A DNA stretch of 64,000 nucleotides. Origin: Callaeas wilsoni. Taxonomy: Eukaryota; Chordata; Aves; Passeriformes; Callaeidae. Both the position numbers and the translations under genes were made by a program. Shown in pieces: positions 23,507 to 36,731 of the stretch (position 1 is its first letter; every line of letters begins with the position of its first letter). The notes below the pieces were generated by a model. It was given only the letters and a program-made list of their open reading frames with translations. It had not been told where the DNA came from and ran no database searches. The stretch is taken from contig VWPU01012687.1 of the NCBI GenBank assembly GCA_013398955.1, positions 124,001 to 188,000 of the forward strand, given 5' to 3'.

Positions 23507-23512
23507 GTAAGA
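23507..23512 (+). promoter_or_regulatory. MAML2: 5' splice site (donor) of intron 2
   Basis: CAG|GTAAGA is an almost ideal match to the U1 snRNA consensus. It falls right after the codons for HRQ, where similarity to mammalian MAML2 (SQQ.RQ) stops. The exon so defined is 1449 bp, a multiple of three, and symmetric (phase 0/0), so skipping it would keep the frame. Confidence 0.93.
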
Positions 23513-23578
23513 CAAATTCCTCCTTCTTTGTTACAGAATCATTCTGGTCCAAGTAATAAAAAGGCTTTTCCAGTCTAG
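23507..23578 (+). other. In-frame intronic read-through after exon 2, ending at TAG
   Basis: If the donor is not used, the MAML2 frame continues for 23 codons (VRQIPPSLLQNHSGPSNKKAFPV split around residue 12) to a TAG at 23576-23578. An AATAAA hexamer lies inside this tail at 23555-23560. A retained-intron or intronic-polyadenylation transcript would encode MAML2 without its C-terminal half. Only the open frame and the hexamer are seen; no G/U-rich downstream element stands out, and use of this tail is unproven. Confidence 0.3.
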
Positions 23579-26500
23579 CCTCATTCCTGCAGGAGATGTG
23601 TCCTGGTGGCAGATATGACCATCTCAGCATGCACTTCTGCAGAGCTGGTGACGGCACGTTTAGCACCTCTTCAGGTGTATCATGAATACACATTTAAAAG
23701 AATTTCAAGAAACACGTGTTCATAACACTTTTCTCTTCATGCAATGGAATGAATATGTCACTGCTATATATTATGAAGATACTTGTCAGAAAGGTGAGAT
23801 AGTAGGGCAGATGCAAGCTTATTTTGGACTCCTATCTAAGTTTTCTAGCTTACAAAAATTTAGGCTCTTTTGAAAGTCAAAATTTTAATGAATTCCTATG
23901 TTATCTTAGATAATGTGTTTTACAATGTTAATTTTTATGCCATCATTTTTCTCAGGGAGGCAGGGTTAGGAAATTCTGTTTTTAGATATCTTTTGACTGA
24001 TATGACAAAAATTACTGTTTGCACATTTGCTATCGCTTTGGCAAAGAAAAACTAAGATTTATCTGTGAGCTTTATAAACACCCATCACACTTCTGGGAAT
24101 ATTCTGTGGATAAAATATATGCTTAGATATGAAGGAGAAGGTTGCCACAGATATGTCTACAATTATATTCCACATGGCCAGCTCCCACTGTGTTATCATG
24201 AGACAGTGCTCTGACAAGATCTGCTGTTGTAGCTTCGTTGTGCTATGCCAAGTCCCTCTGCACTCGAGTCTCATATCCCGAGTTTCAGACCTGCCAATCA
24301 AAGTGAGAATGTGCAACCTCACTGTACCCCGGAGTCTGGAAACTGGCGCAAAACAAGTAAAACATATTTCACCTTGGGATGTTTAAGCAACTCTGAGTAG
24401 TTTAGGTGGGACTTCATCTCAACATATTTGAAGATATGGAATTGCAGTATTGGTGTTGGGATCATCTGTACATGTGAAAACAGCTATGAGAAGCTACTTA
24501 AAAATGAAAGCCTAAGTCTTCCATGGAGTCTCAGAAAGTAGCACTGTGAACGAATCATTCTGAGCTGGAGTTTCTTCACCAAACTGGTGAAAGGTCTGAT
24601 GTTTTAAAAAGAGTCAATACAGTTGTATGCCTGCACACCTTTCTCCTTTTAACTCTTTTAAATTTCCTGACCAACTAACCATGATTTTCTCCAACAACAA
24701 GTCCCTTAGCAAGAGGTACCAGGTGAAACCTATGGGCAGGTATAGCTTCGTTGAATTGCTTTGTTGAAAGATGCTGTAGAATGATCTTTGGCAGGATGCA
24801 AGCACAGTTTTGCTGTTTTACGGGAGGTGTCTGCAAGCTGTTCCTCTTTTTCTTGAGCCACTGTGTGCTCTCTTCTTAGGTGCATTTCCTCATTCTTTTA
24901 ATAGACTGGCAGGAAGATGGATTTTTACAGTTCCTTCATTCAGCCATGATGAACCTTCCAGCAATCTGTCATCACAGGGGAGACAGGCAAGACTTCTGCA
25001 AACACTACTGTTTTTCTGAAAAGATTTGCAAGGTCACATTTTGGAAAGGCATAAAAACACGAGAGCAACTCTGCTTGAGATAGTGTTAGCTCCTTGCTCT
25101 GTGTCTTCTTGGGCTGCTGCTCAGGGAGGCCAGCCAACAAGATGGGACTTGGCACCTCAGCCCTAGTAGTACTTGCAAGATTTACCATGAGTGTAGCGAG
25201 ATTTTTCACCTGTGCCGCCACAAGATCTTTGGTTTAGGAAATTTGTCCTAAGTGAACTTTGCTGAGTGCCAAACTTTAGATATTACACCAAGGAAGGGGT
25301 TTTGCCTATTATCACAGACTTCTTTCTGCAAACTAATTTTCCAAAGTTTCTTGTCATCTGTCCACTTCCCACAGCTGTTTCTGCAAGCTGTGGCTACCTG
25401 ACCCACAGCACAGTTAAGAAGCTTGGAAGCATTTTAGACACAGATTACAGGGCTTTTGCAGTAAGGATGCTGTTTTTTCTATGCTCTAGAGAGATAACTG
25501 GATTTTCTTTAGAGATCGTTAGCAGTTGTTCCAAAGTGCTGATGAAGTTCAGAAAATCAGTTAGGTCTCTCTCAATTAGAGTATATTGTAGTTGCTGGAA
25601 CAATACTTAGAAATACAATTGGTCCATAAATTACAGGGTTTTTAAAAGGTTTGAACATAACTGTTCACCTGGCAGTATTTATGAGTTCTGTGGACCCTTT
25701 AGCACCTGCATGCACTGCTGCAAGAGCCCTTGGACAGGGCCTGCTTGCCATATAAGTCTGAATATTAAATCAGAGGAGGAGGAGACATGGCTAGGATTCC
25801 AGTGAAGACAAAAAAGGTCAAAGTGACCTTGTGGGTTGACTGCTGCTGATTTTAGCAATGGGGACATCACCTCATTTAGGCTGCATGGTCTGCTTTCCTG
25901 AGCGATCCTTTCCCACCTCTGAGGATTTCTACACATCATTAAAAGTAATGCATGATTAATTACCAGCATTTACTAATTAACTTCATGATTAATATTTATT
26001 TTACTCATGCTCTATTTCTGCATGAGGAATCAAGATTTGATTCTGCTTGGTATCATTCAGCTCCTCCTCAGATCATTATAGGACCATCTCACAAGTTGCT
26101 GCAATGCTTTGTAGCTGGTAATGTGAGGGCACATTCATAAAGGACTGCTGTGACATTGCCATCAGAAATCATTGACTGGAACACTATAAGTTCACATTTT
26201 TAGCAGAACTAGCTCAGCCTCTGAATTTTTGCTCCCCAAGCTTTAAGATCCCCCAAACCCATCTGAGCTTGGTTTTATCAGTCCAAACTGGCTAACTGGA
26301 AATGTAAGGCTTATAATTTCTCTGCTTGTCATGTTCCCTTTGTGTCAAATTGAAACAAACTTACAGAGGGATTTGCTAATTAGATGTCTTTTGCCTCTAG
26401 GGAAAAGTCATAAAAATGATGGAAATCGTCTTGGTTTCCTGGACGGTTGATCTGAACGAAGGGTTTGTTTGCCTCTCTCCTTTATTCTCCATTGTTCTGG

Positions 26501-29500
26501 GAAAGATTCCTTTCTATTGTCTATTGGAATGCAACATATACCTAGTCATGAAAAAACTCATAGTAATTCAACACTCTCTTTGTTTAGGAAATAATTAGAA
26601 GCTCCAAATTCTATACAGGTTTAATCGGGTTTGTGATACTTCTACAGAACCTCAGCTGAAAATCTGTAACTGGGCCTGGGTAGAAGTCTAACTTTTCCCT
26701 TCTGAAGGAATGTAGTCCAGTCAGTGAAAGATGCTTCTGAAATAAGACTTAAGGTTTTTGAACTGGACTTGTTGTTTTTAACTAGTCCAAGAAATTCCAC
26801 ACACATTTTCAAAGTTTTTGATTAGCCATTATACTTGTTCAGTAAGATCCATTAGTTTTCTGTGAAGAAGTAAAAAAAAAAGAAAAATAAAAAAGAAAAA
26901 GCCTGTATCTACTAAATAAAATATTATTCATCCCCTTCTGGTTTTGACCTAAAGCCAAATTAAACTCAAGAATTTCAAGCTGAATTTTTCTCCAATTGTT
27001 TTTATTTAACTTCATTTGCTCAAGGGAAGGGAGAATAGAAGGCTGAGCTCATGAGAACAGGAGCAAGGCGACTCCATCTGCTACATGTGGGCATGTGTCC
27101 TATTTAGTCTTGGCTTTGGAGGCAAGGATAACACAAGGGATCGTGAGAGCTTCACCCCCAACTTTACATGGACAACCAGTAGTCCATATTTTTAAGGCTC
27201 TGGAAACATCAGTGTAGATACAACCCACAACAGTGTTCGCTTGTAGAAAGCTCAGGGCCTTGTTAGTCCTTGTTCCTCTAGAATTGCTTTGAGGATGGGA
27301 TCACTTTCTCCTTTTTCACGTCTCTACATTCTTTTTCAATAACCCAAGAATTGTGATTAGTCGCAGTTTAAGGGGTGGTGGTGGTATTTGCCCTTACTTG
27401 CCCTAATTGGAGCATGCCTTAGATAATTTTCTTTACCAGATCTTAACAGGCTCCTTTGATGTCCAACCTGTCTTCCTTCCTACTGAATACTCAGCAGCCC
27501 TTTCTCCAGTACTGGCTCCTAGCATGTTTTCCCTGTAGGGCGACTGAGCAGCACTGCACCACAGAGAAGCTCTGGGTGCTGATGTGACCCCCTGCTTGCA
27601 AACCATTCCATTACACCAGCCCTTCCAATGCCCAGAGCTTCATATGTATTCATCATCTTAAATATCTCCAAGGGACAGAGGTGGTATTTCAACTAACCTG
27701 GCAGCTCTGCAGAGTTCCTGAGACAGATTCTCCTCTCATTTTCTCCAGTGTAAACCCAGGGAAATTTCATTTATTTTCAAGAGAGTGTAACTGAACTTAT
27801 AGCAGCAAAGTAAGAAGCAGGATATGACATTCTACCTTTTTTTTTTTAAAGTGTGGGCAGGCACCACGTGGATTCAATAAAAAGTATATGTTAAACTCTC
27901 AGATAGTTAGGGTGCTATGTGAGGAAGAAGCACCAGGACCAAAAGAACAAATGTCTTTTTTGAAAGTGCAGATATAAAAAATCTCTTGTTACCATTCACT
28001 GCTGAGTAGTAACTTGCATTTTCAATTTAGCCCCCAAAATTTCTCAAAGAAAATGTGTCTTCTTTATCAAAAGAGTATTTTCCTAAACCTCTGTGTTTAC
28101 AACTACGGAAGAAAAGAAGAACGCATTTTGAGTGTGCAACCTCTCTCTTTTCAAGTGTGAAGGAAGTATTTTACAAATATTTGTGAAATGAACAGAGAAA
28201 ACCTAGAGTAGCTTTTGGTAATTGGTACAAACCAGGACTTGAATTTGACTAAGATCATAAATAACGATTCCAAGCTTTTGGAATCTGTAATAATAGAAAT
28301 TGTTCCATAGTGTAAGAAAATAACAATGTGACCTTTCTCTCAATGCTCTCTATAAAAATAATATTTGGATGACAGCTTTTCATGATGGCTCCATTTTGGT
28401 CACATTTCCTTGTACAAGGACTTCTGAATTAAATATTCTGGATAAAAACTTGAGTATATCCCAATAACCACCATCAATTGCAGGGTCATAGTTGATTTAT
28501 GAGCATGACACCAGAGAGAAAATGTCATAAGTTCCTGTACTGTCATCATGAACAGTTTTCTTGATGGTGCTTTATATCATTCATGCTCAGTTTGCTGAAT
28601 AAAATACATACACAGTCACACTGTGGACAGACAGTCCCTGAGGATATTGTAATTTGAAGTCTCAGAGACATTCCAAGTTCCATACGGTTTCTTGAACTCT
28701 TTCCATGAAGCATTTACACTGGAAGAATAGTAGATTATCAGCCATGCTCAAATGCTTCTTGGTTTGGGGTTTTGGGAGGTAGAGGAGACAGTTCCTGAGG
28801 TCTCTTTTGAACAGCTTTTTGGAAGTACTTCCATGAAGGTACCAATGAAAACCATGATTGAGCTTCTCTGGATGACTTCTTCACTAATGTCAGCACACTT
28901 AAAGTCTCATTCATCATCTATTAACATTGGAAAGTGCCTGGGAGGTCCACTGAGAGGGCAAAATTTCATTCTGTGAAGAACTGTATAAACTCGAATTAAA
29001 AATAGCATCTGCTTCAAAGGGACATCATGGATCTGACTTCCGTAAGATCAAAGATAAGATGGGTGTTACAAAAAGAATTTGATAGATATGAACTTCTCCC
29101 TACCTGCTCTCGAGATGTTGATTTGAGAACTGCAGTGATCCAAGAGACCCTTCATAACTCAGTCAGTTGTCTCGGATGTGGGGGGAAAAATACTGCTGTT
29201 TGAGACAGAGGGTACAGTAAGATTGTTAGCTGCTTCAGCCCTCTAATTATACTCCACCACCACCTGGAAGACATGGACTAGGGAAGGAAAGCAGAGGGAC
29301 AGCCCAGGTACCGGCTGCGTACATAGGAGAAGATGATGATGGCTGCAGGGAATAAATGGCAGCTAAGAAGATCCACAGTGCTGGTGGCTGAGATTACAAT
29401 TTACAGGCCTGGAGTGGTAGGGTAAAGTGAGGAGTCATCATCAAAAAGAGGACATGAGTTTGGGCTTATTAGGTTAACTGGAAAGGAAGTGTTACAGGAC

Positions 29501-30250
29501 AAGTCTGAGATAAGGAACTGTGAAGACATCATGCTGACCAGAAGAAAAGGGGCAAAGGATGTTTCAGGTCTGGTTCTCGGCTAAGGAGCAAGTTAGTTTA
29601 TCTTGACCTGTGAACTTATCCATAAAACTATGATGTCCACAAGGGCTTCTTACCTGGTTGAAGATTCTTGCTATTGCCATGTGTGCATCTGAGGCCAGAG
29701 TCAAGCCCTGAGTCAACTTCCTGCAGGGATTTTGGAAAGGCAGCCTGGAAAAACAATATAATTCCACAGCCATTTGGAGCTGGCATGGTGAAAAATCCTT
29801 TCCTGTAAGTTTTTACTTGTTCATAGGCAATTTAGGAATACCTCAAGAAGCCAAGGAACAAAAAAAATTAACAAGTCCCAGTTCTCCCTAGAGTCTTCCT
29901 ATTATTTTAATTCCCCAAAGTGCTCAAGAGTGCTTAGTCCCAGCAATTTGTCTCTCTAGGGGTTCAAAATGAAGGAATATTTTAATGGCAAATATTTATT
30001 CCTCCACTCAGCCACTTTTACTGCTGGTGTTTTTATGGTGGAGACCTGCCCCAGGCCACAGATGACTGTTGTTAAGACAGCAACAGACCTAGTAATGTTC
30101 CTTTAATGTGAGTTTTCACGGGTGAATTTACCATTTGAATGCGATGCTGTTCCAGAAAATCAGCCAGATGCTCCAACAGAACTATTCCAGAACCATCTGC
30201 CTGCTTCATTTGCTGCATGCCTGTTTCTGGTAATGTACACACACAGTGTA
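23579..30250. other. Intron 2 stretch without a recognisable gene
   Basis: Reading frames here are short and without family resemblance. A-rich low complexity occurs at about 26872-26900, and a T10-11 tract near 27837-27848. I saw no mastermind exon, no structured RNA gene and no clear mobile element. Confidence 0.7.
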
Positions 30251-30490
30251 AGAGGCAGTTTTTGCCCTGAAGAATTTATAATCTAAATAAGCAAGACAGC
30301 CAAGCCTTGAGATGAAGGAAATGTTACTGTATATTTTGTATATGCTTGTGTATTTGGGGAAAGAAAGAAGGAATATGTCATGCAAAGCCGTTACAATCAA
30401 TCCACAGGAGTTGTTGGATACACTTACCATTGCAGAAAAATCCTCTGACAGAGTCTGGAGTTGAACCAGATCCAGTGCATCAGTAGAAAA
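30251..30490. repeat. Possible ancient amniote SINE/DNA-element relic
   Basis: The core TTTTTGCCCTGAAGAATTTATAATCTAAATAAGCAAGACAG (about 30261-30300) resembles a motif very common in sauropsid genomes (..ccctgccccaaagagcttacaatctaaatagacaagacag..). The tail near 30450-30490 (GAGTTGAACCAGATCCAGTGCATCAG) resembles the end that follows it in those elements. The middle cannot be aligned by eye. Family name uncertain. Confidence 0.38.
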
Positions 30491-31039
30491 CACAGGAATT
30501 GAGTAAAAGGAGAGGTATTTATCCCTCTCTTTCATACCAGATATCTGTATTTAATGTTAACCCCCTAAGCCTCTTATGTAACCAGTGAGGAAGGCGCACT
30601 CGGAGTACCCGAGCAAGGCACATAGTGGGGAATAACCTCTGCAGAAGGCTCATCGCCCATGAGCCCAGCTCTGCTGCTCTGCCTTAAAGACGTGTGCAGA
30701 CTGAAATTTGCTTTCGCACATGGACACTCTTAGGTGAGGTTTCACAGGGTGGAAGAGCTGATCTAAAGACTGGAAGCTTCAGAAAGGGCAAGAAGTCCTT
30801 CCTCACCTCAGCCTTGTGTCCACTTCTTCCTCTGGCACCAGCTCTGGCATTTGTCTGAGCTCTCACAAGACCAGGAGAGAACTATTCTTTGTCTCTCTGT
30901 GTAGGTTTTCTTCAGCTTGTGGGGTCAGGCAAAGCCAACGCCAGCACAAGGGAAGTGACAGGACCACACAGCTGGAGGCCAGAAGCAGAGATGGGATTGC
31001 TTCTGCCAGCAACAGCGAGCTGTTAAACTCACCTCAGGT

Positions 31040-31470
31040 GGCTGGTGGTGGAGAATCTCCAGCTAAGGGGGTGTTTGGAGAAGGAGTGGAAGGTGAACAG
31101 CTGGCTGCCAGAGGGAGACTGGGCGTGGAAGGACAGGACTGGGAGAGTCAGGACCAGAAAGTTTAGTGCAAGGGAAAGAAACAGTCAGATGGGACTGGAT
31201 CCAGAGTGGGGCAATTGGATGGGATGGACAGAGCTGTTAAGAGCAGGTGGTGAAGGAATGAAGCGCAGGAAGAGTGAGGGCCTGAGGGTAGGAAGAATCC
31301 TGGAAAGAGGTAATACAGAGTGCAAATTGGGCTTGGGTGAGAGGGAATGAGAGAGAAGGATTGGGAGCTGGGGAGGAGAAAGCTGAGAGTGAGTCTGGGT
31401 GCAGGTGGAGGAAGACGGGGCATCCAAGGATGGGAAATAGTGTGGGAGAAAATGGGGCAGAATAGGAGCT
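31040..31470 (+). repeat. Purine-rich (G/A) strand-asymmetric stretch
   Basis: About 430 bases are dominated by G and A on the plus strand (for example GAAGGAATGAAGCGCAGGAAG and GGGAGCTGGGGAGGAGAAAG), not arranged as a clean tandem repeat. The asymmetry keeps several frames open on both strands (98, 86 and 80 codons on the minus strand, Ser/Pro/Leu-rich), which is compositional and not evidence of coding. Confidence 0.6.
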
Positions 31471-31869
31471 ACTGATGCACAGGGGACAAGAACCTACAGT
31501 CTTTGCAATGGGGAAGTGGAAGACTGGTAACACTTAAAAACGTCCTCTGTATCCTATGCCAGGAATAAGTGAAGGAACATAAGGGCTTTGTGTTCAGTAG
31601 TTCCCAAAGCGTCTGCAGGAAGTCTTCAGGACAGGGCAGGAAATGCAGCCCTGAGCTCTTCAAATTGCCAGCTGAAAGGACACACTTCACATTTTGGACC
31701 ATGCTATTCATCCTGGCAGTCTCCATCGGTCAGGGAGACAGAATAAACAGCATATTTGCCCCACTGGGAAGCAACTAACACAACCCGTTCTCTGGTTTTC
31801 TTCCTTCAGGGGACCCTACAGCTCTTGTACCAGCTCCAGCTGCAAGTGTAGCCATTGCATAACCAACTT

Positions 31870-32070
31870 ATAGAACAGAACAGGATAGAATATATGGAAC
31901 AGTTTAGTTGGAAGGGAGCTACAATTATCATGTAGTCTAATTGCCTCACCAGATCAGGGCTGACCAAAATTTTTATGAGGTTCAAATGCCTCTTAAACAC
32001 TGACAGGCTTGGGGCATCAACCACCTACCTGAGAAGGCTATTTCAGGGTTTGAACTTTCTTCCTACCTTG
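31870..32070 (-). mobile_element. CR1 LINE 3' end, minus orientation
   Basis: Reading from the 3' end: TAGAATATATGGAACAGTTT and TAGTTGGAAGGGAGCTAC are followed by CCTCTTAAACACTGACAGGC, TTGGGGCATCAACCACCTAC, CTGAGAAGGCTATTTCAGGG, which tracks the reverse complement of the CR1 3' consensus (...ttggaagggacct...cttgaacactgccaggcatggggcagccaccac..). The upstream boundary near 32070 is approximate. Diverged and 5'-truncated. Confidence 0.82.
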
Positions 32071-34192
32071 CCAAAGACATACATGAGGAAGAATGATGGA
32101 GATTGGCCTTCTCAGGCCTTCATGAGAAGCTGTGTAATCCACCTTGGTTGAAAAGTTCCTCGTGATTGACTGATGCCAAAATATTTGCAATAACCAAGGT
32201 GTGAAAATGAGGAAAGATGGTATTTTTGTGGATCCAATTTGTTATGTAACTTGTAAGAGGGAGAGGGACTGTGAGGGCTTTCTGTAATTCTGTGAAGATG
32301 GTTTAGATGTACTCTCACAGACTTTTCTTTTTCCAGTCTTTTCTATAATTTGCAGTGGTTGCAAGCCGGGCCACAGCCCGGCTCCAACTGAGTGATGAAT
32401 TACTAAAGGATTTAGTGCTTTGGTTCTGGTTAGAAAAGCATCCAACTTTATCCACTGCAGAACTAGATTTCTCCGAAGGACTGTTAACTGCAATCGCAGC
32501 TAAAGCAAGTTTTGCTGGGGTGACTCCAGTCTTGTCTGGTTTCAGCTAGAATGGGGAAAAAAAACATAATTACTTTTTTTTTTCCTACTGGAACTGGTAA
32601 AAGACATGGGAAGACAGAGGGATTAGCAGAAGTATTGGGAACTTCACAGCCTAAGTGCAAAACAGAGTGGGAGGAGGGAGGGTGGGAGCAAATTCTGGCT
32701 ATCCATCCTTAATCCAAAGCCGCCTGCTCCTTCCCAGGCTGTACTTCACTGTCATACACTTGCAAATTCACTCCAGGAATGAAAACAGACTAACTTTAAG
32801 CTTGTTCCCAAAGCTGCAAATTTGTCCCTGCTGGGTGTTAATTTAACTGCTTCCAGGGCACCAGGATGTCTACTGGTGTTCACTGGGCTTGCTTTCTTCT
32901 TTTTTTTTTCACACATCTGGTGTTGTGAAAACTTCCAAGGCACCACACAGAAGAGTGATGAACTGACCACTTTTAACCCTTTCTGCAGCACTCTTAAGTA
33001 TGAACCTACCTGTCTCTCTTCACTGTTTTCTCCCTACAACAGATTCCATGGGATGGGATCCACAAATGCTAAAGTGGGTCTTACAAGTATATCACAGGCT
33101 GAGAACTGAGACTTTCTTCAGCTCCATTATTCTTTGTTTTTCCTGTGAACAAATCTGGCTTAACAGTAATAACTGGACTTCAAAAATTTCCAGCAGGAAG
33201 AAATGTATTTGGGGCAGGGAGACGTTTTTTCCAAAATACTACTTTTTTCCATTTGCTTTTATCTAGTGCTGCCACTTCCCAGCAGGGAGGGTGTTCAGTG
33301 CAATAGTTTCACTCACATTGTGGCAAGTAGTGGCCTTTTCCTGTTGGTTTTTGATCACTGCCATTTGTTCACTAATGGCATTAACTGTTTATCTCTTGCA
33401 TCAGCTGAACCAGAGCAAATCCAAAACAATCTGGGTGTCTCATTTCCAGGCTTAGCTGTTGAACTTTACCTGGCTTTTGCCGCTTGGTTTGCTTTCTGTC
33501 GAACAAGTTGTTTGCATGACCAGCTCACTTGTTTCACTAACATATTCCTAGCAACAGCATACAAACTGGCTTTTTTTATCTTTGGCAAGGGCCTCTTAAA
33601 AAAAAGCCAAAGGTACTCTTCCGTTTTGGCCTGTTGTGCAGTGCCAGCTTTATGGCACAAGGAGCGTGCAAAGTCCTCTTTTGCTGTCTTCCTCTCAGGC
33701 CTATCATTACTGTGAATCCTGCAGCTCTCATCCTGTGTTTCCAGCCCACTGACTGTCCCTTCTCAGCCCTGCTTCCTCTTCAGCACTCAACTCTGGGGAG
33801 CTGAAACAGCATCAAGAAGTATCTCACAGCCATGTGGGCTGCTGAACACAGTGAGAAAGCAGCAGCATCCATCATGTCTGTGCAGGAGACCCAAGTGGGC
33901 CACAGTCCTTGATTTTGGCATCCTCTCTTCTTCACGTAGGGCTTTCACTGCTGAGTTTATTTTTAAGAGAAGTAAATAACTCTCAGTCCACAAATTACAG
34001 GCTTCCTTGGTAAATATGAAAGCTAGTTCGTGGGCTAAGTACAGCTGTGTTGTCAAAATCTTGTTTCATATTTGAAGTGTTGTCAAGGCCACCTGTCCAT
34101 TTCAGAAGCAGCACGTCTTGGTGGGCCAGAGCCCCAGGCAGCACTGGAGCCATTCTTCATAAAGGTTTTCTATAGACATATATATGCATTGC

Positions 34193-34195
<3 letters not shown>

Positions 34196-34224
<29 letters not shown>

Positions 34225-34235
34225 AAAAAAAAAAA
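34196..34235. repeat. Poly(A) tract A28-C-A11
   Basis: Twenty-eight A residues (34196-34223), one C, then eleven more (34225-34235). It is the longest homopolymer in the window. The preceding 200 bases contain no AATAAA close by and no recognised gene or SINE, so a retropseudogene tail is possible but unsupported. Confidence 0.9.
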
Positions 34236-36731
34236 CCAAACACAGAATTTTAATCCTCCAGAAATGCTACCTGGAGTGTTGGACTCACCATCTGAAAATA
34301 CTGAGGGAATTGGGTTTGTGTAGGTACAAAATTCATCTCCCTAATAAAGCCTGATATTTTTAAAGCTGCAAAGTAGGACTTACGTGTCCATAGACAAATT
34401 ATTTATGCAGATCTAGAGAATATTCATCCAAAAACTGTATAGCTTTAACATATCCACCTCTGTTATTCTTCTGACAAGTTTTCCAACCAGTGCACCTAGT
34501 AACCACTTTTGATATTGGCCATAAGTAAATTTAGGCTGGAAATTAACAGCCCATTCACAATTGTTTGGCTTTCCTGAGGAGAGTGCTGGTGGCCAAAAAC
34601 CTTACTGCTTTTAAGATGAAATTTAGAGTAAATGTTAGATACGTGATAGCAAGGCACTCAGTTTAAAAATGGGATCCTTTTCTACTCCTCTGCTTTCACA
34701 GCAAAATACAAACCAGTCCTCTAACTGGCACCTCATATATCCCTTTCTTTGTAGGAACCAAGTGGGCATCTGTGGAGACCACCTCTAAGTGAAGAGGAGT
34801 AGATGTCCCATGGCTAGGGACACCAGATAGACTTACAGGCTTTTACTTGTACTATTCATTTAATTGTATGGTCTGTTACAAGGATATCTTCCCTCTCCTC
34901 CTCCAAAAGAATCCAAATCAAATCCAAAGCTAGTCATTTGGTGCAGTAATTGTATATAAATTTGCACATGAAACATTAATTAAAGTCAAGCTGTGGAAAA
35001 ATTTAAAAAACTGAAAGACCATTGGACATTTGTGTGAAGATCACTGCGCTTGATATCAGGAAATATAGAAATGTTTGGACTGTTTGCTCAAATGGGCACA
35101 ATGTTAATGAATCATTTTAATCACCTTCATTATGTTCTTTCAAACAGAGGAGACTACTATGCAAAACCAATCCTGACAAAAACAACATATAAAACCCAGA
35201 GGCAGTTGTGAGGCTGCTAATTAGATAACTTTGTCTTGATATTTGCATTTGAGCCTATGGATCTGGACAACATAGCATGTTACTCTCAGGGCAAGAAGCA
35301 AATGAGTGGCTACTGCCCCATGTCCTCTCAAATGATGTTTCCAAGGTGCCTTTTGGTCTCTCTGTCCCGCAGGGTAAATATTTGGGATAGTCGTTATTGT
35401 GCTTTTCCCAAATTTTTCTTACATCTCTGATCTTTTTGTGGCAACAAAACAATGCAGAAGCTGGAACTATGCTATAAATGTTACTTAACAAAAAAAAGAC
35501 AGAATGCCCAGATTTTGTGATATTTTAGCCATGCAAATGCTACAAGCAAAAACTAAACCAAATTGAGTTCATGCACAAATATCAGTAGGAACAGAGATAG
35601 TAGTGATAGCAGAAGTAATGAAATTATGTAATATATGCTAATTGTTTTCTACACACTAATTCATCCATAAAGCTTCTGTGAAGTGAATAGCTATTAACTG
35701 TTCTTTAAAGGTTAAAAATTGAGATGGTGAGATCAACACTTTTTTCTAACACAGCTGGTGAAGTGAAAGCATTTGCTATACCTGTGGTACTTCTAAATAG
35801 GTGTCTTCATACAAGGTGGCTGAGGTGAAAAGAGATGAAGTAGATCAGTATTTGTGAAAACAGGCCATCAATTTAAATGAAGAAGTATGGCTTTAATTTT
35901 AGTCTTCAAAGTAGGGTTAGATTCAGAATTAGCATAAACTTTGCTGGTGTTGCATAAATTTTTCAAATTAGAATGTTTTGACCAAGCACTCCCCTGTTAA
36001 AACTTCAGACAGGCAAAGATTTCTACAAATGTCAGAGTATTTTCAGGAAAGTTCCTTTTAAAGATTTAGAGGTTTCAGCAGCCAAAGTGGTCAGAATTTA
36101 ATTTCATTAATATTTAAATATATATGGCTTAAACCATTTAAAAAATTCATAGGTTTACATTCTATGCTGAGGGAGGCTATGCATGTCGATACTCGTGTGT
36201 GATGGAAATGAGCTCATGTACACTACAGTAGAACCTTAGCACTTCACAAAATGGCAAATAGATGCAAGGTAAGAGCTACGCTTCAAATGTAGAGCACAGG
36301 AGAAATTGATTTCACACCAAGGCTTCTGAATTTGCATCTCAGCTACTTCATATATGTCTGTTTACACAAAGGTGAATATATTTGCATGTGTGATGATGAA
36401 GAGGGCAACTCTGTCCTTATTGAAATGTTAATCAAAATATTGTTCATAACTGCTATATTCTATAAGCAACAGTTTAAAACAAAAGGTGCATTTAAATATT
36501 TTAATTTTCAAGCCAATGCTCTCAAATATTGGGAGGAAATCAGGTTTTTGTTCCTTGTTCAGACTCAGATCTGCCTTTTTGTCATCAGTTCAGGGTGTTA
36601 CTGAGTTCCTGTAAGAAACGTCCTGTAGTGAATGAGAAGGAAACAAAGTCTGTACTCACCTCAAATTCCCTCACCAATATTGCTCAAAGCAGCAATGTGA
36701 AGGGCAGGAGTCAGTGTGGTGGAAGTGGGGA

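Noticed and set aside
33203..33715. 170-codon plus-strand frame
   Set aside because: Hydrophobic, Cys-rich composition from T-rich DNA, overlaps a minus frame, no domain, no promoter or splice context; consistent with chance.
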